This document shows, in pieces, positions 22,901 to 33,985 of a stretch of 36,980 nt of DNA; the stretch's first letter is position 1, and every line of letters begins with the position of its first letter. Under the pieces are notes generated by a model, which saw only the letters and a list, made by a program, of their open reading frames with translations, was not told the origin of the DNA and did no database searches. The position numbers were made by a program, and so were the translations under genes. The DNA lies in the NCBI GenBank assembly GCA_001584585.1, contig LSYV01000015.1:224761-261740 (forward strand), given 5' to 3'. Source of the stretch: Gonium pectorale. Taxonomy: Eukaryota > Chlorophyta > Chlorophyceae > Chlamydomonadales > Volvocaceae.

Positions 22901-25900
22901 GGCGTCCCCCAGCCCCAGCCCCAGGTCGTTCCGCAGGATGTCCTCCATCAGGGACCTTGCCACGATTACCTGCGCACCGGGCACGGTGCAGAGCGCGGTA
23001 TACTGGTGGCTGCCGAACGCCGCAGAGCGGTGGCTGCCGTAGTTGCTGCCTGTGGCCCAACCAACTTCGCACTACTGGTGACGCTAGAAACAGGTGCCCA
23101 AATTGGTCCGTGAGGTGGAGGCCCTGCTTTCAGCCCGTCCCCTCGTACTTTTGCCCCCAAAGCGCATGCGCACCTGCCCACCCTGCGCGGCAGCGTGGCA
23201 GAAGCGCGCCGCGCGGTTGACGCACGGCCCGTGGTAGTCGGCGCGGCCGGTTGTGGGGTGCGGCCCCACCCGAGTGGGCACCCCGGCGTACATGCCCGCC
23301 TTGACTCGCGGGCCGCGGAACAGCACCGCCCCCGTCAGCGGGTGCAGCTGCTCCTGCATGCCGGGCAGGCACAGCATGGGCGGAGTCCATGACACCTGCA
23401 CGGGGTCGGGGGAAGCGGGCATGAGTGTGGCCTTAACTGGGCTCATGACGACAAACTATAATAAAAAGAGCCCCGCAGTGCACCCGGCCCCATCGCTAAG
23501 AAAAGTGGCGCCTCTCCGGTGCAACACCGAGCGGCCATTGCATCAAGCCCTTCACGCTTTCAGAGCCCTGCTCCCCGCCCTCCCTTTTGTGGTCCACAAT
23601 ACGTCCCGCTGCCTCTGCGTCATGTCCGGCTGGCTCACCTCCATGATCAGCTCCTGCAGCATGAGGCACCACTCGAGCGCCTCCGCTGGCGCCGCAAAGG
23701 CCATCATGAAGTGCCCCTCCTGCTCGAGGCATTCGTAGCCGCCACATACCAGCAGGCTGCGCCGCACCACGTCGTTAAATACGGCCAGCACATCGAACGA
23801 CAGATCGCGGCTAACGGCCACCATCTCGGGATAGCTGTTACAGAGGAAAGGGCAAGAAGAGGACAGGACCGACCCGCGGGCACTGGTGAGACAGTTGAGG
23901 CGTCACCGTGGAATCATCATCTGGATAAACAGCGCAAGTTCGTTGTCGCGCCGGCGAATTGGACTAGAGCAAAAGCCGCAACACGGTCACTTTCCTTACA
24001 GGCATTACGCGCCCCGGGAGCTTGGGTATGGGCGGGGCCGGATGCTAGCTCTTTGGAACCCACCGCTCAAGGCTGCAGAATGCCACGGCCACAGCTGGCA
24101 ACAGGCGCGAAGCCCCACGCAGATGGCCCAGAGGAGCCGCCGATGCAGCGGGTGCGTCCAGGTAACCCGGCGTGAGCTGGCGCGCCGCATTCAGCGGCTT
24201 GGACAGGCGCGCGCGCTCCTCCAAGCCTGGGACGAGCATCTGCATATGAAAAGGATGAAGCGGGGTGTAAATCCTTAGCAAGCTTCAGCATCCTGAGGCT
24301 TTCTACTGTTACTGGTGATAGTCAAGGTCCACGCGCGCTGCGATGGACCCTTGCTGGAATACAATTTCGGCGGTTCCCTTCTCGCACAGCCGGCTAAGCG
24401 CAGCTGCTCTAGCAGCAACAACAACACACAGCAACGCCATGGATCCCTGCCCTCCCCGCTGAAAATTTTTCTACAGAGGATATGACTTCCAAGGCCCCAA
24501 CGCGCCTGCGTCAGACTGATGTACTCCACTGACGACCCCGCCTGCAGCTCAAAAACTCCCATGGCCATAACGCCCACTGCCGGGGCGGCGGACGCACGCC
24601 GCTGACCCGCCTCGCGGTGAACGATAATGGCCGCGGTGGCGCGGCGCGAGGGCGCAGACGACAGGCTATGAGGCACTTGCCGGAGGTGCCTGCAGGCGTG
24701 TAGCATGGCCGGGTGCGGGGCGTGCAGGCGAGCTAAGGCAGTCGGTGCGAACCCAATGTCAGCTGCGGCTTGGCCTCGGCCTTGGCAGGGCATGATGCGA
24801 CACCATGCAGTGAATCGCAACACGGTCGGGTGAGGCAACCGTGACGAGCGCGGGTCATCGTGCGGCCGGTACGTGGCGTGGCAGGTGTGAGCTGCCGGCA
24901 GCTTCTCCCGAGGCACACATCCTGCGCCGTGCCGTGCACGATGCACGCGCTCCTTTCAATCCTCCCCCGCCACACGCTTGCATGGATCCCCGCAGCGAGC
25001 ACGCACCCGACGGGTATAGTCTCGTGCAGAAACCTGAGAGGCAGCGTAACGTCCTGTTCTGAAAACGAACCCTCTCCTCGGTCCGTGCCGCCCAGGAGCC
25101 CGGCCTCGCCGCCGCCGCTGGCAAGCCCTCCACGGGCCCGCATGCTGCCGCAGTGGACCATCTGCGGCGTGGGGTGCGAGCGCAGCAGGCGCTTGGCGGT
25201 GGCCGGGCCGAGCTTGGAGCTGACGAGCGATAGGCGCTCGCCGGGACTTGGGCCAGAGACGTGGCCGCCGCCGCTGGCGCCCGCCGTCCCGCCGAGCCCG
25301 CCATTTGCACCCTCGGCATCCGTCGCACCGCCGTCGTCACCGGCAACGCCGCCGCCGCCGGTCGCCGTGGTGCAAGCGTCCACACTGCTCCTTGACGGCA
25401 GTGGCCCCGGGGCCGAGGCAATGCCGCTGCTGTGTCCGCCCCGGCGGAACTCCAAGGGAAGGGCTTCAGCCGTAGAGCCGGTGTCTGTGACTGTCAGCAT
25501 GATGCCGTTCACGTCCAGGGCTGCCTTGGGTCGCTCAAACGACCGCTTGGAGTATACGCGGTACCAAAGCGGCGCTTGCTGCGATTGTGGTGAGACCTGA
25601 GGGGCCACTGCCGCCGGTGCTAGATGCGGTGGCAGCGGCGGCTGCAGGACCTGTGACTGGGTATTGCGTGCGCTGGTGGACGTGCTGCTGCGGGCCCAGG
25701 AGGGCACAGCGCCCGGCACTTGGCTGGTGCTGGGTGTCTGCGAGGCGGCGCAGTTGTTTAGGCGGCTGTGAGCTGCGGGCGGCGACCCCGATGCGGCCAT
25801 CTGCAGCTCGGGCGTTCGCGTGGAAAGGGGGCAGTAGGGGAAAGAGCTTCAGTTGCTAGAGGGCGTGGCCACGCTTGCCGCCCTGCAGGGCGGGCGCCCA

Positions 25901-28900
25901 GCCAAGTTGACATAGCCACAGGTCTCAACCGCTTCCATCGCCCTCACATCCCCGTCAGCCCCCGTGCCCTCTCACCTCCAAGCTCATCCCCATTCGGGGT
26001 ACTGGCAGAGAAGGCGACGCCTGGGACTCGGAGCTGCCGCCTCCCACGGGCAGGCCAATGTCAGCCGGGACCGGCGACGCAGACAAGGGCTTTGTGGCCA
26101 CCGGGGCGGGCCGGACGGCTGGCGAGCCCGCGACCCCGATCATTCGCAGACTGGCCAGGCGCGCAGTCGCCAGAAGCCGCTGGCTAGGGCCGGTAATGAG
26201 CCCTAGCAGCGCACCGCTGCTGCCGTTCACGCCCCCTCCTCCGTTGCTCTCGTTATAGCTCGCGTCCGTGCCCACTAGGCCTCCGTTGGCGCCGGCACGC
26301 TGCGTTCCATCGGCAGCTAGGTGCAATGAAACCGGTTCTGTGGGCTCGGGTGCGTTCGCGAGATCGATTGGGTTGCGAGAGTGGTGGCGGCTCCGGCCGT
26401 TGGGCTCGAACGTAGCAAAGCGCCCTACCGAGGCCCATCGCGCGATTGACGTCACGGCCGCCGTCGCAGATCTCTTGCCGCAGCCACCAACTGCACCGGC
26501 GCCGCCAGTGCCACTGCCACCGCTGCCGCCATGCGGCCTTCGCCGGCCCCCGCCCCCGCGCGACAGCATCTGCGAGACGCGCACCCCCATGCTGGTGAGG
26601 TGCGTATTAACCGCGTTGAAAGTGTTGGCATCCACCAGCACCTGCAGTTAGAAGGTTTCAGCGGCTAATGGTTGGCGATAAGAGGGAAACGAGGAAACAT
26701 TAAGCTACCCGCGTATCTTTGGTCGCAGCGCTACTGGGCACGCTAGCGAGAGCAGCCAACAGTCGAGCAGCTCTCAGAAGCACAGCGATGCGCAACGCCC
26801 TACGTACTCAGTCATTGGCAGAGGACACTCTGGATTGTTTCGCAACGACATTACTAGAAGTCACATCAATCCGGCTGTCTTTAGGCAGATCCATCCCGTG
26901 CAAACGTGCGTCCACCGAGCGCGAATACCCGAACCCTACCCAGGCGGCCTCTCACCCACCTGGCCGCCGTGTGGCAAGTCCGCAACCGCCTGCAGCCGCC
27001 GGCGCACCTCCCCGTAGTACTCCATTCTCTGAGTCACGGCGTGGCTCCGGAGCGGCTCCGCTGAGCCCGTTGCCACGCCCATGCGCACCCGCAGGCCCCG
27101 GTACAGGACCCCCTGGCGCGTGCAGCACTCCAAGTCCGCGCCAGTCAGCTCCCAGCCGGCTGCAGCGGCGCTGCCGGGCGCGCGGGTGGAGCTTCTGGGG
27201 CCAGCGAAAAACGGGGGTGGGGAAGAACAGGAATCATGCTTGGAGGCGTGCGCGGGGTGTGGGTGCGGCCGTTTTGCGAACGCACCTTTCCAAGGACGCA
27301 GACTACCCCAAGCATTCGACACCCCGCGCTACGCGCCGCGGGGTTACGACGCATGCGACACACGATTGAGGGGCAGACGCGCTGACTCACGCGCTGTTCG
27401 CGCACGTTGGCTGCGGTCGCGCGCCGAGCGATAGGCGCGCCTGCCGCGAGCGGTCGTCGTAGGAGCTCCGGCCCTCGCCTCCCCGGCTGTAGCCCCCTAA
27501 CACGACGCCGCTGTCGATGCCGCCGACGCTGTCGTGGTGCCCGCTCTCTGCATTGCTCAGCACCCGAAGGGAATGCTCCACTAAGAGGGTACGCCCCGTA
27601 GCACCAGCAGCAGCCGTTGCCGCCACCGCTGCCGCCCTGGCAGGAGACCCGCCGGCGATGGCGGGTACAAGTTCATCGTCGCCGCAAAGGCTGCTACAGC
27701 TGCCTCCGCTGTTGGCGCCACCACCGGCTGCTGCACTCTGACCCCGGACCATGCTCTCGCCGATGAGGAAATCAGGGGTGTTGAAACTGCTGGAAGCGCG
27801 CCGAACGACCGCCAGCTCCGGCAGCGTGAGGGTGAGCGGCGCTTGTGGCTGCTGAGGCACGATGGCCGGCTGAGAGGCAGGCCAGCCGTGCGCCGAGGGC
27901 ACGCCCCCAGCTGGCGAGACGGTCCGGTAGGGTGCTCCGAGGGAGGGGATCTGCGCCAGCAGCCGCGGCTGCGTTGGCGCTGGCTGCAGGGAGTCCACGG
28001 TTTCGATGCATGCCTTGTGGTGTCGGAACAGCTCGGGGTCCCACTCCGCATCTGCGAGGGGCATTAGAAGTGATGCTTGCACGATCCACGGGGACTCCGT
28101 GCGGAGTTGAACGATTGCTGCATGTGAGGTGCAAGTGGAGCACACGGCCTAGGACAAGACAGTGCACGTCCAGCAGCCCGTGACCGCATCGCGGCTTGAG
28201 AGCCCCCTAGGTCCCCAGCTTGTCGCCCACGCGTTGGCGGTTTGCGCACCCTCCTCTTGTTGCTCAATCCGCTCACAAATCTCGACATGATACCGCGACG
28301 TGCTATCTGTCGACTACCGCACTCTGCTGGTGGCATTGGCTTGAACGATGCTAAGATTGCTAACCGCCGACTCACTCAGCAACGCCAGCTGTGACGTGAT
28401 GCACCAGCCCACCGCATCCGCCGGCTCGTGGAAGGCCACCAGGAAGGCGTCCCCCTGCACCGTGGGCAATAAGCACGCGATTGCAGCGTTTACACGCATT
28501 CAGTCACGTGCAGGATGCTCTCCAATATCCGCGGCCGAGGGAAGTGCAGGCATCAGCCCCAGCATCGGCAATGCCCGTACAATAGGGGGCATTCCTTTAC
28601 AACCTTGCTGTTCAGTTCCTCCGGCGGAATCGCCAACATACCAACCGGCCGTCCAGCAGGCCGGCAACTCACTTCGGTTTGAACCTCGTACCCGTGCCAC
28701 TTTGCGAGCTGCGAGCGGAGCGTGTGATCGTGGAGATCTATGGCAGCCGCCATCAGGTCCTGGGGGGCAGACGGGGCGGGGCCTGGATACGCCAGCGGCA
28801 TGGGATAACGGCCCCCACGGGGACGCGGCCCCAGAATTCCTGACGAGCACCGAGGGGCAGGCACAGTGGAGCAGGTGCGGGCGCGGTGTTCGTCACAGGT

Positions 28901-31900
28901 GTTCGCACGCGCGGTGGTCGGTTTCGGTGCTGGCAGCAGGCCCCCATCGAGTACAACCGATGGATGCATAGGTGCATGCACCGCCTAGGATGTCCGGTCT
29001 GCTAGGGCAGCACCGCGAGCCTCCGTCTGGACATACCATAAAGTTGGTTGCCCACCTCGGGCTGAGGTCATGAGGTGCCTGCCTTGCAAGGCTGCCACGC
29101 GGACATTGCGGAGTGAACGCCGCTTCCCTGCTGCCTAGCCACGCGGCAGCCCCATGCAGGCCCAGCCTCAAGGCAGCCCCGCCCGCTGCCCCGCATGCCA
29201 ACGTCCATCGTATCAGCTTCCCACTTCAGACCTACCGTGTCCCACTCCCAGAGCTCCGTGCTACCCTCCACTGCAGCGCAAGGTCAGCGGGAGATGCCCA
29301 CACGCCGGGGGGTAGCGAAGAAGGGAAGCGGTTCGCGTCGCGGACACGAAACCGTGTGAGAACACACGGGGGGATTTCGACAAGCGAACAGCCGAGCGCG
29401 AAACCATTAACCCACAGGAGGAGCAAGTGTCTTCTTCAATCCGGGGGTCCAGCGGAACCGCAGGCCCAGCATAGCTCGACCCATCTCACCGTCCGTTAGC
29501 ACCAGTGTGACAGTACACGATCGAGCCCTGCGTCCCGTGCCTGCGTGCAATATGCGACGTTCTATGCGTCAGCATGCCGCCAACGGCCAGTAACGAGGCC
29601 GAAAAGCTGCGGCCTGCCTAAAACCTGGAAGCCCATTGCGCACTCGAGTATGCCAGCTCAGGAATATAAAGGTTAAAGTGGGTGTTCCTTAATCCTGTGG
29701 GCTTCCTCGGATTTTCCCCTCTCCGTTTCGTGGCATCTCCCGCATCGGTGCCCACTCACCTGGCGGCAACCTTTTGGCCGCCAACGCGCGGTATCGCGCA
29801 AGGGAGGGCGCCAGCCTGCCGGCGACGACCACCATCAGCACTGAGGCGGTGACTGCTCCCAGCGAGACTGCCAACACGGCCCACCAGGAAAACGCCCGCT
29901 TCGCGGCCTGAGGCCGCGCCGCCGCCACACACTCCATGGCCACAACCGGGCCGGTGCGGGCGCCGCCGCCCGCGCCATCGCCGCTGCCGGCGTCGTCGTC
30001 AGCGCCGGCACGCGTGTAGTTTGCTGCGAAGCCCGCTGCGCATGTACAGCCCTGGTACTGCCAATAGTGGGGTGACACCGTGGCCGGCTGTTCGCCTTGC
30101 CGGAGTTTCACTGTGGGACACCAGGGGCCTCCTGCCCGATTGCCCTCGTTGAGGGTTGTCCTGCTGATACAAAGCGGGCCAGGGATGCCACACAGGGTGC
30201 AGTCAGCGGTTACCGTTTACGGACAGCACACAGCTGGCCGCCCAAGTTACCCCCGGTACGATGAGATGCCCTGCGGCCCCGCAAGGTGATAAGGATTCCT
30301 GTAGCCCTTGCACCACTGCGGGCCGTTTAGCAGCAGTCGTGCACCTTACCCCACTGTAACGGTGCCTGCCGTTGCCCCACCGCCCCGACCGCACATGTTT
30401 GAAAGCTCCAGGTATCGCGGCAGTCCAGCTGCACCCGGCACCGCAGCTTGCATGCGCGTATTTTTGATGTCCAGGGTCTTGAGGTTGTCCAGGTCTGAGG
30501 AACAGCATGGTGTGGGGTTGTTCAGTGTGGAAGCGGGGGTGCGGCATTCATGCATGCCGTCCGTGAGCTGAAGCGCTACATGCTTCGCTGCTTATGACAT
30601 TTATCCGATTGTGCAGGCTGTGCAGTCCCTTGGCGCACCTGTTGGCAGCTGGCCCGTGAGGCCAGGGTTGTCCGCCAGCACGAGGCCCATAGTATGCAGC
30701 CCAAAGGAGCTGGGGAAGGAGCCGCTCAGGTTGTTCAGTGAAAGGTCCAAGAACTGCGTCAGGGGCAGCGGAGGCGAGCTGGATGCTATGCAACGAGTCC
30801 ATAGGGAATGCGCAACCTCTTGTGGACTAGGGTGTATTGAGCAACGCTGCCTGAGGGACCTCGCTGCTCGACCGGCAGCGTTGCTCCAGCAGCTCCCCGG
30901 CCCCGGCGGCTCACCAGCTCGGAGGCCGTGCGCCGCCGGTGACCCGCCATCCGTAAAGCGCAAAGCTCACCTGCCACCTCGGCAGCCCCGCCAACAGGTT
31001 GCTCACCTGGAGGTTGTTGCCCGCGCGCATGTCGGAGGGCAGTGTCCCGTTGAGCAGGTTGTCACGAAGGGCCAGAAACGCCAGCGAGTTCGCGGTGCGC
31101 AGCAGCGGCGCCACGGGGCCCGCCAGGCGGTTGTGCGAGGCGTCCAGGTACGCAAGCTGGGGGAATGCCCCCAGGTAGCGCGGAAGGCCGCCCTCCAGCC
31201 GGTTCATGGAAACGTCCAGGTGGGAAAGCTCGGCTGCAATAGACAGTTGAGGTGTAGTGTGTTAGCTGTGGTGAAGGTAGAGATGGGTGGGGCGTGTTGC
31301 GAGCGTTCACGCAGCGCAGTAACGGTGACTTTAATGGCCACGCGCAAGTGGTGCGTTGGCGCGCACCTGAGAGGGATGTGCCCTGCGGCAGTACAGGGAA
31401 GGACCCCGCAAGTCGGTTTCCCGCAAGTCGAACGCTGCGCAGCTGGGAAGGTGCGGCAAAGACCTCGACCGGCAGCGGCCCAGAAAGGTTGTTGTAGGCG
31501 AGGTCCAGAAACTGCGGCATGGGGGCCAGCGGCGACTCAGTACAGGAGCACGCATGTTACGCTCCTTTGTATGGACGTGGCCATGTCGACACGGGCCACA
31601 TAGGGGCGCCATCTGGCCAGCTGCTAGGATGGCACGACGCAATTCGCAGAGCGAACAGCGCATCGTAAGTATAGCAACCAAGGCGCAACGCCCCGGACGA
31701 GGAACAGCTGAATTCCTCTGGGAACGGGATGCTCATAATGAAAGGCTGGCCACAAGGCCCTATCCCCGTGTATGTACGTACGGCAAGCTTTCCGTTGGGC
31801 GCTATAATGTGTATTCAAGCCTCACCTCCAGCGCTGGGTTCCGCAGAAGACGCGCCGGCAGTGTCCCTGACAGCTGGTTCGCAGGCAGCACCAACGACAC

Positions 31901-33131
31901 AAGCCGCGGCAGCACTGCAGTCGCCGATCTATTGCCATCCGCGGAGCTGCTGTCCTCGCCAGTCACCAGCACATCCAAGGGGCCCTCCAAACGGTTGGAC
32001 GCCAGCCCGAGGTACTCAAGCCGGTACAGCATGGTGAGGGCGGCGGGGCTGCCCGTCAAGCCATTCTTATCCAGATCCAGGACACTGCGTGGAGTTACGG
32101 GGCGGCGGGGGCACGCAGCAGAAGGTGGTCATTAGCGTGGCACGACGGACGGCCTTGGCAGGACCGTGCTACCTCGTTAACTCGGTACTAAGCTGCAAAC
32201 GCCAGGTGCGGCTGAAGGGCCCGGGAGGCTTCCGCAGCGGGAGCGTACATGCGAGTCAGGGCTGATTTTATGTCGCCGGAGTGCCGCATCGCGCTTGGAT
32301 GGGGGATTGCAGCCCTCGTCCCAGTGCCAAAGGACTCGCTTTGTGGGCTGCCGCAGGCGAGCAGGGTTCACAGCAACGGCAGGAAGCAGCACGAGCCACT
32401 TCCCCCTACATCTCCACCGACAGCAAGAAGTGGATAATGGGTCAGAGATGAGGGAGAGGCCTCCCACCCTGCAAAATGTAACTATGTGCCCATCTCAACA
32501 AAGTAAAACAAAAACATCGCAACCCCCCTGCCACTCACGTTAGCGTGGCACTGAGGGCCTCCCAGGGTACTGCGCCAACGTCTCCCGTCAGGTTGTTGGC
32601 AGGTAGACTAATTCCCACCACCGCCTCAGGGCTGCCAGGGCAATCGTCTACTCCACCGTCTCCACCGCCGTCATAGGATGCATCGCTCGCAGCGGCGTCG
32701 CTGCCGCCGCCGTGCATATCCAGGTTCACGGGGAGGCAACAAAGTACCCCCTCCCACCGGCACACAGAGACGTTTGGCTGTAGCCAGTTCCGCGCACGCG
32801 CCCAGCGGTCTCCGTTCCAGGCCCAGTAGAGCCGGGTAAGCGCCCATCGCTGCTGGACACGGCATGGCTCGCTGTCGCACGCTGTCGGGTCAACGTCCAG
32901 GCCTGTGACGGCCGGTATGTATCCCGCCTGAGCTACTCGTCGACTGCGCCCAGCGTAAGCTTCCTTCTTCCCAGGAAATGCAAACTGCGAGACTGCCCAG
33001 CTAGACTGGTTTGTGAACGATTCGGTGTGTTGAGTTGTAAGGAGCCACGCAAGAACGAGCAAAAGCGAGCGAGCGAGAAAAGCGCAACCCATGTCTCGGA
33101 AAGGAGCATATACACGCTTGAGGCATTTCAA
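19963..33131 (-). CDS. LRR receptor with tandem class III nucleotide cyclase domains (C1 and C2)
   Basis: Twenty-four exons (high to low coordinates) join in frame to 2398 residues: 33131-32539, 32084-31826, 31511-31367, 31233-31007, 30753-30639, 30494-30350, 30163-29760, 29540-29490, 29270-29236, 28759-28673, 28454-28376, 28051-27391, 27194-26960, 26641-25976, 25800-25007, 24689-24506, 24239-24064, 23834-23639, 23395-23174, 22969-22663, 22355-21173, 20951-20781, 20520-20376, 20079-19963. Order: signal peptide, LRR ectodomain, one membrane helix (about 588-610), cyclase C1 (about 640-1560), cyclase C2 (about 1610-2330), short tail. Predicted role: surface receptor converting ATP or GTP to the cyclic nucleotide inside the cell. 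Low-complexity segments of roughly 100-390 residues interrupt both cyclase domains. Met14 (33092) is an alternative start that still leaves the signal peptide. The donor of exon 16 would be GC instead of GT. Least certain are exons 22 and 24 and the exon 12 donor, where a same-phase donor lies 15 bases upstream. Confidence 0.85.
20376..24110 (-). other. cyclase domain C2 (substrate/transition-state half)
   Basis: Exons 17-23. The core reads AVAVAFCSLERYPEM, GGYECLEQEGHFMMAF, LFRGPRVKAGMYAG, then RADYHGPCVNRAARF, AAAQGGQ and LGTFRFKGVAGVHQLVSI. Both metal Asp positions are lost (Ser1616; EGHF in place of EGDAF). Asn1744 and Arg1748 of the N-x3-R motif are kept. Asp1737 matches the Asp that contacts adenine in adenylyl cyclases, but Glu1656 may match the Glu of guanylyl cyclases, so ATP versus GTP cannot be decided. 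Exons 20-21 insert about 490 low-complexity residues. Confidence 0.78.
24506..29520 (-). other. cyclase domain C1 (metal-binding half)
   Basis: Exons 8-16. The core reads TVTLVLTDVEGSTELWEW, then RSQLAKWHGYEVQTE-GDAF, then RGLRVRMGVATG and LPHGGQVLVDANTF, and ends with the GVFELQ strand. Asp646 and Asp689 match the two metal-binding Asp of class III cyclases. The Asn and Arg that stabilise the transition state are replaced (R998 and Q1002 by my alignment), so this half should not work alone. Exons 12, 14 and 15 insert about 190-260 low-complexity residues each. Confidence 0.8.
29818..29886 (-). other. single transmembrane helix of the receptor cyclase
   Basis: Exon 7 encodes the hydrophobic stretch WWAVLAVSLGAVTASVLMVV (about residues 588-607), preceded by basic PQAAKR and followed by basic RLAPSLARYRALAAKR. 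A Cys-containing juxtamembrane region lies outside. Only about 30 residues separate the helix from the first cyclase strand, so no long signalling helix connects membrane and catalytic domain. Confidence 0.85.
30350..33131 (-). other. secreted LRR ectodomain of the receptor cyclase
   Basis: Residues about 14-35 form a signal peptide (MGCAFLARSLLLVLAWLL). An N-terminal cap of the plant LRR type follows (ALTRLYWAWNGDRW ... CRWEGVLCC). About 12 repeats then carry the plant-type LxxLxLxxNxLxG pattern, for example LDLDKNGLTG, LGLASNRLEG, LDLAYNNLSG, LDASHNRLAG and LDLSLNNLSG. Exons 3 and 5 begin exactly at FLDL, so introns tend to sit at the same place in the repeat. Using the donor at 31006 gives a perfect 24-residue repeat across exons 4 and 5. 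NxS/T sites in NNLS, NGT and NNLT suggest glycosylation. Such ectodomains bind peptides, other proteins or glycans; the ligand here is unknown. Confidence 0.85.
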
Positions 33132-33717
33132 TTCAACTTATGTTCAGGTTTTGCGCCCGTGTAGGCTTAGTCGTCCGTCTACCGTGAGGCAGTGTGCTTT
33201 CTGCTGCATTCGCAGACTGAACAGTTTGAGTTGCAGGAAAACTGGTCCTACATTACGGAATGGAAGAACTCCTCTGTGGTTGTCTCCGTTGCCGTATCAT
33301 GTATCCGTATCATGGCGCCACCCGGCAACGTCATGAGCCATAGAACAATGATTATAATGAACTGTCAACGTTTGCGGCGGCGCACGACTGCAAGCCGCAA
33401 TTTTTTTTACATTTTAGGAAAGTTGCTTGTTGGCAGAGTGCGCGTGCACTAACCTAGAATGCGCACTGATTACGAGTTGGGGATCCAGCTGATCCAGTGG
33501 CAAGTAGCATCCGCAGTTTAAGTGACCCGCGGTTCCTTCTGGCACGTAAAACCTGGGTTTGCATCCACTTTGTCCCTCCTCAGCAACTGCTCCTTACAAT
33601 GACGGCCGGACTGACCGACGCTTCGATGTCCATCTTTACACGTCTGCACATTCGTCGTTTTGGGTGGGCGGGTGGGACCGCCGGGTCGGGTCGGGTGCCC
33701 GCCCGCTGCTCGCCTAC

Positions 33718-33754
33718 AAAAAAAGAGAACCAGAAACGGGGAAGCCTACGGACC
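33718..33754 (-). repeat. dispersed repeat family, tail fragment
   Basis: Read on the minus strand it carries GTAGGCTTCCCCGTTTCTGG followed by TTCTCTTTTTTT, matching the tail of copy B (10960-11003) over at least 20 identical bases. Only the tail is present. Confidence 0.65.
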
Positions 33755-33904
33755 GGTGGTGAAGTCGGCAATGCCGAGGAGAACGCCCACGACCATTCGA
33801 GCGATCGAGCTAACAACGCAGTATCAAGGACGCCCTGGTAAGCTGTCCTGTCCATGACCGGGGGACCGGTGCGTCTGCTCGTTTGCCTCGCTCGCTTGCC
33901 TTTT

Positions 33905-33985
33905 TCTGTACCGCCCTCCCGCCCTACTGGAAACGTCGCGCCTTGGGGTGTCTATGGCTGTAGAGGTGTGGTGTGGCTCCCCAAT
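33905..33985 (+). repeat. dispersed repeat family, copy D
   Basis: Contains CCCTACTGGAAACGTCGCGC, CTTGGGGTGTCTATGG and TAGAGGTG in the same order as copies A to C. It lies 150-190 bases from the inverted tail fragment, so two partial elements face each other here. Confidence 0.7.

Noticed and set aside
19963..29760. Protein kinase domain expected after a plant-type LRR receptor membrane helix
   Set aside because: No GxGxxG...K, HRD or DFG motifs were found; the intracellular exons spell out class III cyclase motifs instead.
30969..30971. Alternative donor extending cyclase exon 4 to 30971
   Set aside because: Both donors read GTGAGC, but the one ending the exon at 31007 gives an exact 24-residue leucine-rich repeat; the longer form adds 12 residues that break the pattern.
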